From Sphingomonas sp. (lineage in GTDB: Bacteria > Pseudomonadota > Alphaproteobacteria > Sphingomonadales > Sphingomonadaceae), in NCBI GenBank assembly GCA_017304655.1, contig JAFKLY010000006.1:407384-471383 (forward strand): a DNA stretch of 64,000 bases, given 5' to 3'. Position numbers and translations under genes: made by a program. Numbering within the stretch: position 1 is the stretch's first letter; the number at the start of each line of letters is the position of its first letter. Shown here piece by piece: positions 49,661-57,800 of the stretch. The notes under the pieces were generated by a model that was not told where the DNA came from, did not search any database, and saw only the letters and a list, made by a program, of their open reading frames with translations.

Positions 49661-50674
49661 ATGTCGGGACATTCTGGCTGGCCTGTCGTCAGGGAGCGGG
49701 GCGCCCATTGGAGCACGCTCTTCTGGGCCAGGGTCGAGCAGGCCGAAGTGCATGATGCGGACAACCGGTTCGATGAGGGCACGATCAGCGTCGACCAGCT
49801 CGGTCAGGTCCGTTTCATCCATCTGCGCGCCGGGCCGGGGCTGATCCGCCGCACGGAGAGCGACATCGCCGCGACGGACGAGCGCTGCTTCACGTTCCTG
49901 CTGCAAGTGAGCGGCTGTGCGCAATTTCAGCAATATGGCCATCAGGTGCCGTTGCGTCCGGGCGATCTCACCCTGTGCGACAACAGCGCGCCCTACAGCT
50001 ACGGCCATGAAGGCGTCTGCGAAGTCATCATGCTCCGGGTGCCGGTTGCGCTCCTGCGCGAGAGCCTGCCGAGCCCGCATGAATGCTGCGGGCGCCGCCT
50101 CAGCGAGGGGCAGGATCTCGTCTCGATCGCCGGGGCGATGGCGCGCAGCCTGCACGAGCAGCTCCGCCAGGGCCTGAGCGAGGCGTGTGGCGAGCGGGCG
50201 GCGGGGCATCTGCTGGCAGTGATTTCAAGCTGCTACGCCGCATCCTTCGATGGCGCGGAATCCCGCTCGTCCGTCATGACCGGGCGGCATTGGCGGGTGC
50301 GGCTGTTCATCGAGCAGAACCTGCGGGATCCCGAGCTCAGCCCGGCGATGATCGCGACCCATCTCAAGCTCTCTTCCCGCTACCTGCGCATGATCTTCGC
50401 CGCGAGCAACGAGTCCATCTCCGCTTATGTGCTGCGCCGCCGGCTGGAGGAGTGCGCCGCGCGGCTCGTCGATCCGCGCTGGACGGGGCACAGCATCACG
50501 GAGATCGCCTTCTCCTGGGGGTTCAACAGCGCGCCGCATTTCACCCGCAGTTTCCGCGAGCAGTTCGACATGTCGCCGCGCGACTTTCGCCAGCGTCGAT
50601 CAAGGAATTCTTCCGGTGCGGCGATTGCCAATCGGCCGCCGGAAGCCAAGGTGGCGGTGATCGCTGCGGCCTGA
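49661..50674 (+). CDS. AraC family transcriptional regulator
   Basis: A 337-residue regulator with an AraC-binding-like N-terminal domain (FLLQVSGCAQFQQYGHQVPLRPGDLTLCD, YSYGHEG) and a C-terminal pair of HTH motifs (about residues 218-320: LSPAMIATHLKLSSRYLRMIF and HSITEIAFSWGFNSAPHFTR). It is a paralogue of the gene at 55043, with nearly the same DNA-reading helices, so both may share targets. The start is GTG-ATG; ATG at 49661 is reported, with GGAGAAGGAAGGG upstream. It precedes an ABM-NHL-ThuA gene group. Confidence 0.87.
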   Translation: MSGHSGWPVVRERGAHWSTLFWARVEQAEVHDADNRFDEGTISVDQLGQVRFIHLRAGPGLIRRTESDIAATDERCFTFLLQVSGCAQFQQYGHQVPLRPGDLTLCDNSAPYSYGHEGVCEVIMLRVPVALLRESLPSPHECCGRRLSEGQDLVSIAGAMARSLHEQLRQGLSEACGERAAGHLLAVISSCYAASFDGAESRSSVMTGRHWRVRLFIEQNLRDPELSPAMIATHLKLSSRYLRMIFAASNESISAYVLRRRLEECAARLVDPRWTGHSITEIAFSWGFNSAPHFTRSFREQFDMSPRDFRQRRSRNSSGAAIANRPPEAKVAVIAAA

Positions 50675-50709
50675 GCTGCGGCACTGGTCCCAACCGGCTG
50701 GAAGACAAG

Positions 50710-51009
50710 ATGATTACCGAAATTGCGAAGCTGACGATCGACCCCGCCAACGCCGTGGCGTTCGAGGCTGCGGTGGCGCAGGCGGCCGATGTCCTGCGCG
50801 CGGCGGAGGGCTGCCGCCACATGGCGCTGGAGCGCGTGACCGAGGACCCGGCGCAATATCGCCTGATGGTGCAGTGGGACAGTGTCGATCATCACATGGT
50901 GACGTTCCGCGAGTCCGAGGGCTTCCGGCAATGGCGCGCGCTGGCCGGGCCTTATTTCGCTGCGCCGCCGGTGGTCGAGCATACCGCGCTGGTCGGGCGT
51001 TTTTTCTAG
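50710..51009 (+). CDS. Antibiotic biosynthesis monooxygenase (ABM) domain protein
   Basis: A 99-residue dimeric ferredoxin-like ABM protein: ITEIAKLTIDPANAVAFEAA, EGCRHMALERVTEDPAQYRL and QWDSVDHHMVTFRESEGFRQW. Family members include quinol monooxygenases (YgiN) and haem-degrading or cofactor-free oxygenases acting on aromatic polyketides. ATG at 50710 matches the family N-terminus; a weak AAGAC lies upstream. It is 35 bases after the AraC gene, in line with a cofactor-free oxygenase step in the cluster (inference). Confidence 0.83.
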   Translation: MITEIAKLTIDPANAVAFEAAVAQAADVLRAAEGCRHMALERVTEDPAQYRLMVQWDSVDHHMVTFRESEGFRQWRALAGPYFAAPPVVEHTALVGRFF

Positions 51010-51058
51010 ATATTCGAGCGGCCCGGCGGGGCCGGATCAGGCAGGATGAGAGGGAATC

Positions 51059-52096
51059 ATGGCGACGACGACCGACGAGGCGACGATCGAGTTCGAACTG
51101 GTGCCCAATTGGGAGAAATGCCCCGAGGGCGAAGAGTATCGCCACATGGACGTGGCCGACGTCGCCTGTGACTCGCAGGATCGGGTCTATCTGCACACCC
51201 GCAAGGGCGAGCGGGTGATGGTCTATGACGAGGATGGCAATTTCATCAGGAAATGGGGCGACGGCGTCTTCGCGCGCGCCCATGGCATCGCGATCCATGA
51301 CGATGTCGTCTATTGCACGGACGATCAGGACAGCGTGGTCCGCGTGTTCGATCTCGACGGCAATTTCCAGTGGATGCTGGGCAGCCCCAGGCAGGTGACG
51401 GACACCGGCTATGGCAGCTTTCGCGGCAAGACGATCGCGATCCACCACAATGAGTTCGTGGAGCGCGCCGCCGGCCCGTTCAATTGCTGCTGCAACGTGG
51501 CGATCGCCCGCAACGGCGATATCTTCGTGGCGGATGGCTACGGCAATGCCCGCATCCATCATTTCGACAAGGACGGCACCCTGCTCAACAGCTGGGGGGA
51601 TGTCGGCACCGGGCCGGGCCAGTTCCACTTACCCCATGGCATTGCGCTGGATGGGCAGGAGAATGTCATCGTCTGCGATCGGGAGAATGATCGCATCCAG
51701 ATTTTCACGCGGGAAGGCGAACTCAAGGCGATCTGGACCGACATTCTGCGCCCGACCGATGTGGTGGTCGACAAGGATGGGCTGATCTACGTTTCCGAGC
51801 TGTGGCGTCCGGTCGAGGCGGGGCAGGGCAGCTTCGTCCATGGCTTTGCCGATCATGACCTGCCCGGTCGCGTCACGATCTTCCATCCGGATGGCACCAT
51901 TGCCGCGCGCTGGGGCGCCGATAGCGACAACCGCTCGGCGCCGGGCAATTTCATTGCGCCGCACGGCCTCGCAATCGATAGCAAGGGCAGCCTCTATGTC
52001 GCTGAGGTTTCATGCTCTTTCGGTGCGGGATTCAACCGGATCGGACTGGATGAATGCCTCAATCACCAGATCCAGAAATTCCGGCGCGTTCGCTGA
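51059..52096 (+). CDS. NHL-repeat beta-propeller protein (PAL-like)
   Basis: A 345-residue protein of NHL repeats, as in peptidyl-alpha-hydroxyglycine alpha-amidating lyases and SMP-30-like lactonases. Repeats include VYLHTRKGERVMVYDEDGNF, AHGIAIHDDVVYCTDDQDSV, LPHGIALDGQENVIVCDREN and APHGLAIDSKGSLYVAEV, each with the GIAID type core. No signal peptide is present, so it is cytoplasmic. Such propellers in catabolic operons are often lactonases or lyases; which one applies is unknown. GAGAGGGAATC precedes the ATG. Confidence 0.83.
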   Translation: MATTTDEATIEFELVPNWEKCPEGEEYRHMDVADVACDSQDRVYLHTRKGERVMVYDEDGNFIRKWGDGVFARAHGIAIHDDVVYCTDDQDSVVRVFDLDGNFQWMLGSPRQVTDTGYGSFRGKTIAIHHNEFVERAAGPFNCCCNVAIARNGDIFVADGYGNARIHHFDKDGTLLNSWGDVGTGPGQFHLPHGIALDGQENVIVCDRENDRIQIFTREGELKAIWTDILRPTDVVVDKDGLIYVSELWRPVEAGQGSFVHGFADHDLPGRVTIFHPDGTIAARWGADSDNRSAPGNFIAPHGLAIDSKGSLYVAEVSCSFGAGFNRIGLDECLNHQIQKFRRVR

Positions 52097-52117
52097 CGAT
52101 TCCGCCAGGGAGGGAAC

Positions 52118-52837
52118 ATGCCGCAACCGCTCGTCGCCAATCTCGTCTGCGGGAGCCCATGGCGCAACCATGATTTCGATTTCGCGCGCCTGCGCCTCGG
52201 CCAGGCGCTCTATGATCTCGATGGCATCCGCGTCGATTGCCATCAGGATTATGAGGATGGCGCGGCCATCGCCGGGGGTGATCTGCTGGTCAGCTACACT
52301 TCGCAAGTGCCCGTGACCGACAAGGCGAGTATGACGCTGCGCCGCTGGCTGGAGCGGGGCGGGCGCTGGTTCGCGCTCCATGCCAGCAATTCGGTGGCGG
52401 GCAATCAGGCGATGGCCCGCATCCTCGGCACCCGCTTCATCTCGCATCCCGCTTATGCGACCTTCCGGGTCGAAGTGACGGCGCCGCAGGAGCCGTTATT
52501 GGCCGGCATCGCCGATTTCGACGTGCCCGATGAACTTTACTGCCTCGAGGCCGTGACCGGCGATCTCGAGGTGCTGCTGCACACGCGCTGGGGTGGCGAG
52601 GCCTTTGGCGGCGTGACGTTCCCGGTCGAGGATCGGCCGATGCTCTACCGGCGCCGCATCGGCGATGCGGGCGGGGGCATCCTCTATCTCGCGCTCGGCC
52701 ATGCCAACCGGCCTTATGACAAGCCCTTTCCGCACCTGCCCGACCAGCCCGATCATCGCGGCCCCTGGGACATGGACGTGTTCAGGACACTGGTGACGCG
52801 CGGGCTGGAATGGGCGGCCGGGCGGCGACCGTTCTGA
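52118..52837 (+). CDS. ThuA domain-containing protein
   Basis: A 239-residue ThuA-like protein (class I glutamine amidotransferase-like fold). LLVSYTSQVPVTDKASMTLR, GGRWFALHASNSVAGNQAMA, ILGTRFISHPAYATFRVEV, DELYCLEAVTGDLEVLLHT and LALGHANRPYDKPF follow the ThuA pattern. ThuA-like proteins act in sugar catabolism (trehalose utilisation) and often accompany oxidoreductases; the reaction is not settled. It sits 21 bases after the NHL gene with AGGGAGGGAAC upstream and is probably co-transcribed with it. Confidence 0.83.
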   Translation: MPQPLVANLVCGSPWRNHDFDFARLRLGQALYDLDGIRVDCHQDYEDGAAIAGGDLLVSYTSQVPVTDKASMTLRRWLERGGRWFALHASNSVAGNQAMARILGTRFISHPAYATFRVEVTAPQEPLLAGIADFDVPDELYCLEAVTGDLEVLLHTRWGGEAFGGVTFPVEDRPMLYRRRIGDAGGGILYLALGHANRPYDKPFPHLPDQPDHRGPWDMDVFRTLVTRGLEWAAGRRPF

Positions 52838-52873
52838 GCTGATCCGTCCCGGCAGTCGCAGAGCAGGCCTGGC

Positions 52874-53452
52874 TCAGGCTGTCGCTTCGCGCGGCACCAC
52901 GGCCGGCCAGCTCGCCCGATCGGCCGTGTAAACGACATGCGCGCGCAGCTTGTGCCCTTCGGGCAGGGCGGGGGCGTCGAAATCCCGGTCGGGCCGGCGC
53001 ATCATGCCGATCCGGCGCATCACGCCTTGCGAGCGCAGGTTGGATGTCGGCGCCCAGCTTGTGATCGTCTTGATGCCGCAGCGGTTGAACCCGTCGATAA
53101 AGGCGGCCCGCGCCGCTTCCGTCGCATAGCCCTGGCCCCAGACTTCGCGGGCGAACCGCCAGGCCGCCTCGATGCAGGAGCCGACCGGATGGCGCGGCCG
53201 TTCGAAGCGCCGCAGGCCCGCCGAGCCGATCAGCTGTCCGTCCGTCTTGCGCTCCACCGCCCACAGGCCGAAGCCGTGCGTATCGAAGAAGGAGTCGTTG
53301 CGGGTCATGTAGACCACGGAATCCTGGATCGACATCGGACCCGAGCCGATCCACGCCATCACCTCGGGATCGGCGTTGATCGCGGCGAAAGGCGCAAGGT
53401 CCTCATTGCGCCAGCGGCGCAGGATCAATCGGTCCGTTTCCAGGGTCAGCAG
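52874..53452 (-). CDS. GNAT family N-acetyltransferase, probable CTG start
   Basis: A RimJ/RimL-type GNAT acetyltransferase (about 192 residues): ETDRLILRRWRNEDLAPFAAI is the standard N-terminus, and REVWGQGYATEAARAAFIDG is the acetyl-CoA pyrophosphate loop. The first conventional start, TTG at 53428, lies inside the ETDRLIL motif. Two CTG codons at 53452 and 53449 follow GGAGGAG at ideal spacing and give MLTLETDRLILRRW, so CTG initiation is proposed. The substrate is unknown. It is monocistronic, convergent with ThuA. Confidence 0.8.
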   Translation of the reverse strand: MLTLETDRLILRRWRNEDLAPFAAINADPEVMAWIGSGPMSIQDSVVYMTRNDSFFDTHGFGLWAVERKTDGQLIGSAGLRRFERPRHPVGSCIEAAWRFAREVWGQGYATEAARAAFIDGFNRCGIKTITSWAPTSNLRSQGVMRRIGMMRRPDRDFDAPALPEGHKLRAHVVYTADRASWPAVVPREATA

Positions 53453-53586
53453 CGGGGGTCTCCTCCAAGGGTATCAGGGAGTTGGGTGAGTGTCCGCGCT
53501 CGCGCGGCTGACGTCAAGCCCATCGCCTGCAGTCCGGTATCGCGGGGCGTCGGGCAGGTTGGGCCAAAGCGTCGGCGGCGTGCTGC

Positions 53587-54642
53587 TCAGCTGATCGCGC
53601 AACGGCGCAGCACGTCCTCGTCGAGCGTCAGGCCGAGGCCGGGCGCGGTGGGCATGACGAGATCGCCATCCTCGATCCGCAGCGGCTCGGTGAACAGCGG
53701 CTGGCCCCAGGGCACCAGTCCGACGATCAGCCCATTGGGCACCGCCGCAATGGCATGGGACAGCGCCTCGGGCGCGAGATGATTGACGACCGGGCAGCCA
53801 TAAGCCTGCGCCATGTGCGCCACCTTGAGGAAGCCGGTGAGGCCAAGGTCCTGGTCGATCATCGCGATGTCGCACCCGCCCCGCTCCAGCAGCCAGCGGA
53901 ACTCGTGCGGGAATTGATAGACCTCGCCGCCGGTGATGGATTGCGTCGCCTGCGCGCGGATCTGCGCCATGCCCTCATAATCGTGGAAGGCGACCGGGTC
54001 CTCGATCCAGAACAGGTCGAGCGCTTCGGTCTCGCGGGCGAAGCGGAGTGCCTGCTTGATCGTGGTCTGGAAATTCAGGTCGACGATGATGCGGGTGCTC
54101 GCGCCGACGACCGAGCGGACGAACCGGACATGATCGATGGCCTCGTCGAGCGGCACGAAGCCGACAGGACACTTGACCGCGCGAAAGCCGCGCGCGAGCA
54201 GGGCCTCCAGATGCGCGGCGAGCCGGTCCCGCGGCTGGCCGGGCATCAGCGCCCAATTGGCCGAGACAGGCCGCCGATCGCGAAAGCCGCCCATCAGCTT
54301 GTAGACCGGCTGGCCGAGCGCCTTGCCCTTGAGGTCCCAGCAGGCGACGTCGACGGCGCTCGCCGCCCGCAATTCCAGCCCGCTGACCGGCGCGCCGAGC
54401 TTGGGGCCGGTCAGCCGATGATGCAGATCCTCGGTGTGGCGCGGGTCGAGCCCGTGCAGGCTCTCCACCATGGCCTCGATCATCAGCGCCATCGGGCGCA
54501 GCGTGCGCGGGCCGAGGCGGCTGACATAGCTCACGCCTTCCAGTCCCTCGTCGGTCCGCAAGCGCAGCACCACATGCGTGCCGGGCATCACGCCTTCAAA
54601 AGTGACGGTGACGGCGTGGACCGCGCATCCGGTGATCTTCAT
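53587..54642 (-). CDS. Enolase superfamily protein, mandelate racemase/muconate lactonizing type
   Basis: A 351-residue enolase-superfamily member. Metal ligands are Asp188 (IIVDLNF), Glu214 (WIEDP) and Glu240 (TGGEVY); His288 (NHLAPEA) pairs with Asp263 (MIDQD) as a mandelate-racemase-type base. The KxK motif reads K157-C-P, so the second, usually catalytic, Lys is replaced by Pro. Dehydration or epimerisation of an acid sugar or hydroxy acid by the His-Asp dyad alone is likely. ATG at 54642 has GAGAGG upstream. Divergent from the AraC gene at 55043. Confidence 0.87.
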   Translation of the reverse strand: MKITGCAVHAVTVTFEGVMPGTHVVLRLRTDEGLEGVSYVSRLGPRTLRPMALMIEAMVESLHGLDPRHTEDLHHRLTGPKLGAPVSGLELRAASAVDVACWDLKGKALGQPVYKLMGGFRDRRPVSANWALMPGQPRDRLAAHLEALLARGFRAVKCPVGFVPLDEAIDHVRFVRSVVGASTRIIVDLNFQTTIKQALRFARETEALDLFWIEDPVAFHDYEGMAQIRAQATQSITGGEVYQFPHEFRWLLERGGCDIAMIDQDLGLTGFLKVAHMAQAYGCPVVNHLAPEALSHAIAAVPNGLIVGLVPWGQPLFTEPLRIEDGDLVMPTAPGLGLTLDEDVLRRCAIS

Positions 54643-55042
54643 GCCGTTCGCCTCTCTCCCATGCATTGGCCGCTGTGCGCTGCCGCCACCCATCGAGCGA
54701 TATGGCGCTCGAGGCGAAAGGCAAAGGCGCGCCGGACGAGGCGCAAGACAATGTTCCGCTCTGGGCAATTCGGCGCTCGGCGCGCGCCATAGACAAGCCG
54801 GTGCAAGTCAATCTGCCGCTTGGGCTGCGGGCCGAAACTCTCTCTCCTGGTCCGCAGCCCATTGGCCCGTGCCGACGCTGTCATGCGAGGGCCGGGCATC
54901 GCATGGCCCCATCGCCAGATCGGTTTCGTCGCGCCAGTCAGCCGGTCTTCAGAGAGGAGCGATTGACCGGGCGCTATGTTCGCATATCATTGCGCGATCA
55001 GGATAAAGCGCGCGGACAAGCGGGCTCGGCGAGGATGAAGAC
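54643..55042. other. Divergent promoter region without a convincing gene
   Basis: Four hundred bases between the leftward enolase-superfamily gene and the rightward AraC gene. A 126-codon open frame (54666-55046) has no recognisable sequence, no ribosome site and overlaps the AraC start. Regulatory sequence for both genes is expected here; I see no clear operator. Confidence 0.4.
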
Positions 55043-55999
55043 ATGAGGCAGGGCATCGAGATGGCGGCGGTCCGGCAAGTGGTGCCTCCGACCATCTACT
55101 CCGCGCAAATTCATGGTGAGACGACGCACATCGAGATCTATTCGCGCGTGACCGATCCGGTGCTGCGCTCCACGGCGCTGGGCGCGATGGAAATGATCCG
55201 GATGCGCTGCGGCGCCGTCGCCATCAAGCGCCATGCCGCCGAGATCAAGGGCCGCGCCCCGCGTATGCTGACCTTCATTCTCCAGGTTCGTGGCCGGGGC
55301 AGCTTCAGCCATTATGGCAACCAGATCGCGCTCGATGAGGGCGACATCACGCTCTGCGACAACAACAGCCAATATGAGCTGCGGCAGGAGGGGCCGGGCG
55401 AGACGATCCTGTTCCGCGTGCCGGCGGGGATGGTACGGGACGCGATCCCGACGCCGGATTTCCTATGTGGCCGGCGCCTGGCCGGGCATGACGGGCTGGC
55501 CTCCACGGCGCTGGCCATGGCCATCGATCTGGCCGGCAAGGACGATAGCCGGCTCGACGCTGCCATGCGCGAGCGGGCCGGGCGGCATCTGCTGGATGTG
55601 CTGGCGAGTGCCTTTGTGCCGATGCTCGACGAGCGCACGTCCGCTTCGGCGATCATGTCCGGCCGCTACTGGAAAGTGAAGCTGTTCATCGAGCAGCATC
55701 TTCGCGATCCGCAGCTCAGCCCGTCGCTCATCGCCCGCAAATTGCATCTGTCGGACCGGTATCTGCGGATGATCTTCGCAGTCAGTGACGAGGCGCCGTC
55801 CGCTTATATCCTGCGCCGCCGGCTGGAGGAATGCGCCCGGCACTTGCGCGACCCGCGCTGGCGCAGCCATTCGATCACGGACATCGCCTTTTCCTGGGGC
55901 TTCAACAGCGCGCCGCATTTCGCGCGCAGCTTCCGCGCCCGCTTCCATTGCTCGCCCCGCGATTACCGCCAGCAGCGCCTGCCGCAGCCGCCCGGCTAG
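55043..55999 (+). CDS. AraC family transcriptional regulator (paralogue)
   Basis: A 318-residue AraC protein: sensor domain FILQVRGRGSFSHYGNQIALDEGDITLCD, and C-terminal HTHs LSPSLIARKLHLSDRYLRMIF and HSITDIAFSWGFNSAPHFAR (about residues 210-308). The DNA-binding half is nearly the same as in the protein at 49661, while sensor domains differ more. The two may read the same operator but answer different ligands. Divergent from the enolase-superfamily gene, which it may control (inference). Confidence 0.87.
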   Translation: MRQGIEMAAVRQVVPPTIYSAQIHGETTHIEIYSRVTDPVLRSTALGAMEMIRMRCGAVAIKRHAAEIKGRAPRMLTFILQVRGRGSFSHYGNQIALDEGDITLCDNNSQYELRQEGPGETILFRVPAGMVRDAIPTPDFLCGRRLAGHDGLASTALAMAIDLAGKDDSRLDAAMRERAGRHLLDVLASAFVPMLDERTSASAIMSGRYWKVKLFIEQHLRDPQLSPSLIARKLHLSDRYLRMIFAVSDEAPSAYILRRRLEECARHLRDPRWRSHSITDIAFSWGFNSAPHFARSFRARFHCSPRDYRQQRLPQPPG

Positions 56000-56001
56000 A
56001 C

Positions 56002-56018
56002 GGCGTGGACAAATTCCA
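56002..56018 (+). repeat. 17-base direct repeat, copy 2
   Basis: GGCGTGGACAAATTCCA, the same sequence as 8572-8588, lies three bases past the AraC stop. It runs into an AATTCC-N7-GGAATT inverted repeat. Confidence 0.45.
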
Positions 56019-56100
56019 TGGTTCGGAATTGGCTGCGACTCAGCCTTTTCGTCCGGAAGCGGACTGTCCGGGCACGACGACATAGCGGACGCTCACTTAC

Positions 56101-56258
56101 CCCTCTCCCGCCTTCGCGGGAGAGGGAGGGGCCCGGCGCGAAGCGCTGGGAGGGTGAGGGTCTTTCTGGAGTGCATGGCCGAAGATTTAAGCAGAAAGAC
56201 CCTCACCCTTCAAACGAGTCACGTGCCTCGTTTGAACTCTCCCACGGAGGTGGGAGAG
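56101..56258. repeat. Composite palindromic intergenic element
   Basis: Four perfect inverted repeats in 158 bases: an 11-bp stem with CTTC loop (56101-56126); an 18-bp repeat AGGGTGAGGGTCTTTCTG with its complement (56151-56168 and 56192-56209); a 10-bp stem TTCAAACGAG / CTCGTTTGAA (56209-56236); and a 9-bp stem CTCTCCCAC / GTGGGAGAG (56237-56258). The C/T- and G/A-rich arms look like dispersed REP/MITE-type elements. The gap 56259-56506 holds nothing else I can support. Confidence 0.7.
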
Positions 56259-56506
56259 GGCTAAAGGAAGGCGTCCGCTTCCCACCCCAATTTAGCCATC
56301 GGTCGCGGGTTCCGGGCCGCTTGATAGCGGACAAGTCGTGCGAGCGGACTTTGTCCAAGCGCCCTATCGCCCGGGCGCTTGTCGTCATCACCGGCTGAAA
56401 AGGACTGGCGCGGAATCAAATCTTTCCGGGCCAGTCAATTTTTGCCCCTGCCGCCATGGCAGGGACGGATCCATCGAGAAGCAAGTCTTGAAGAGGATCT
56501 GAGCTG

Positions 56507-57730
56507 ATGAGGCGTTCGACCGACTATTTCCTGTCCAGCCATGGCGGCAACCTGCCGCGCCCGGCGGCGTTCGACGCGAAGCTGGCCAGGTTCGCCGAGC
56601 ATGAGGCGGAGATTGCCGTCGAGCTGCCCAAGGCGGTGCAGTGGGTCGTCGACAAGCAGATCGAATGCGGCGTCGATATCGTCAATGACGGCGAATATGT
56701 GAAGGCGGCCAATGGCGGCAATTACGGCAGCTACATGACGCCGCGCATGACCGGTTTCGAGCGGATCGACCGGCCGGCGGACTGGAAACCGCGCCGGGGC
56801 GGGCCGGGCGAGCGCGAGCGGCCGGATTTCCCCGGTTTCTATGCCTCGGGCCTGTGGTATGCCGGGTCCGGCGGCCCGGTCCGCCCGGGCTTCGTCCAGC
56901 CGCCCATGCCCGGCTCCGGCGCCGCCGGTCAGCCCCCGGCCAAGATCAGCGCCTGCACCGGCCCGGTCAAATATATCGGCCATGCCGAGGTCGAGAAGGA
57001 TATCGTCGCGCTGAAGACGGCGCTCAAGGGCAAGTCGGACGTGGACGGCTTCATCGCCGCGCTCGGCCCGTTCAGCCTGAGCGCCATGACCACCAATTAT
57101 CATTACAAGGATGATCGCGACTATATGTTCGCCCTCGCGGACGTGATGCGCGAGGAGTACAAGGCGATCACGGACGCCGGGCTCAACCTGCAGGTCGACG
57201 AGCCGGAATTCGCCACGACCTGGAGCTTCCACCCGGACTGGTCGGTCGCGGATCTGCGCAAATATCTCGATTTCATGGTCGAGGTGATCAACCATGCGGT
57301 GCGCGGCCTGCCGGAGGAGCAGATCCGTTTCCACATGTGCTGGGGCTCCGGCCACCGCCCGCACGTGCAGGATATCGAGTTCCGCCACATCGTCGATAAG
57401 CTGCTGCAGATCAACGTGCAGGCTTACAGCTTCGAGGCGAGCAATCCCCGCCATGCCCATGAATATCATGTGTTCGAGGAGGTGAAGCTGCCGGACGGCA
57501 AGATCATCGTGCCTGGCGTGGTGGGCCATTATACCGATCTGGTCGAGCATCCCGATCTGGTGGCCGAGCGCCTGTGCAATTTCGCCCGGCTGGTCGGCAT
57601 GGAGAATGTTCACGCCGGCACGGATTGCGGCATCGGCTCGCGCGTGGGACATGAGGAAATCGTCTGGGCCAAGCTCAAGGCCATGGCCGAGGGCTGCCGC
57701 ATCGCCGGCAAGCGCATGAAGGGCAAATAA
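56507..57730 (+). CDS. MetE-like cobalamin-independent methyltransferase
   Basis: A 407-residue protein of the cobalamin-independent methionine synthase C-terminal family. Zinc ligands are His276 and Cys278 (FHMCWG), Glu310 (YSFEASN) and Cys374 (AGTDCGIGSR). The N-terminal MetE half is absent, as in archaeal and accessory homologues; an extra insert at about residues 85-150 is Pro/Gly-rich. It may move a methyl group to or from a thiol; in this cluster a methoxyaromatic-derived donor is conceivable (inference). The large minus-strand open frame opposite is a shadow. Confidence 0.85.
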   Translation: MRRSTDYFLSSHGGNLPRPAAFDAKLARFAEHEAEIAVELPKAVQWVVDKQIECGVDIVNDGEYVKAANGGNYGSYMTPRMTGFERIDRPADWKPRRGGPGERERPDFPGFYASGLWYAGSGGPVRPGFVQPPMPGSGAAGQPPAKISACTGPVKYIGHAEVEKDIVALKTALKGKSDVDGFIAALGPFSLSAMTTNYHYKDDRDYMFALADVMREEYKAITDAGLNLQVDEPEFATTWSFHPDWSVADLRKYLDFMVEVINHAVRGLPEEQIRFHMCWGSGHRPHVQDIEFRHIVDKLLQINVQAYSFEASNPRHAHEYHVFEEVKLPDGKIIVPGVVGHYTDLVEHPDLVAERLCNFARLVGMENVHAGTDCGIGSRVGHEEIVWAKLKAMAEGCRIAGKRMKGK

Positions 57731-57800
57731 GGCGCCATCGCTGGCAGGGCATTTGGGCGGGGTCCGGCAGGCGCCGGCCCACCGCATGGGAGAGCGTTTG

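Noticed and set aside
54666..55046. Small plus-strand open frame upstream of the AraC gene
   Set aside because: Overlaps the AraC start, low-complexity Arg/Pro content and no ribosome site.
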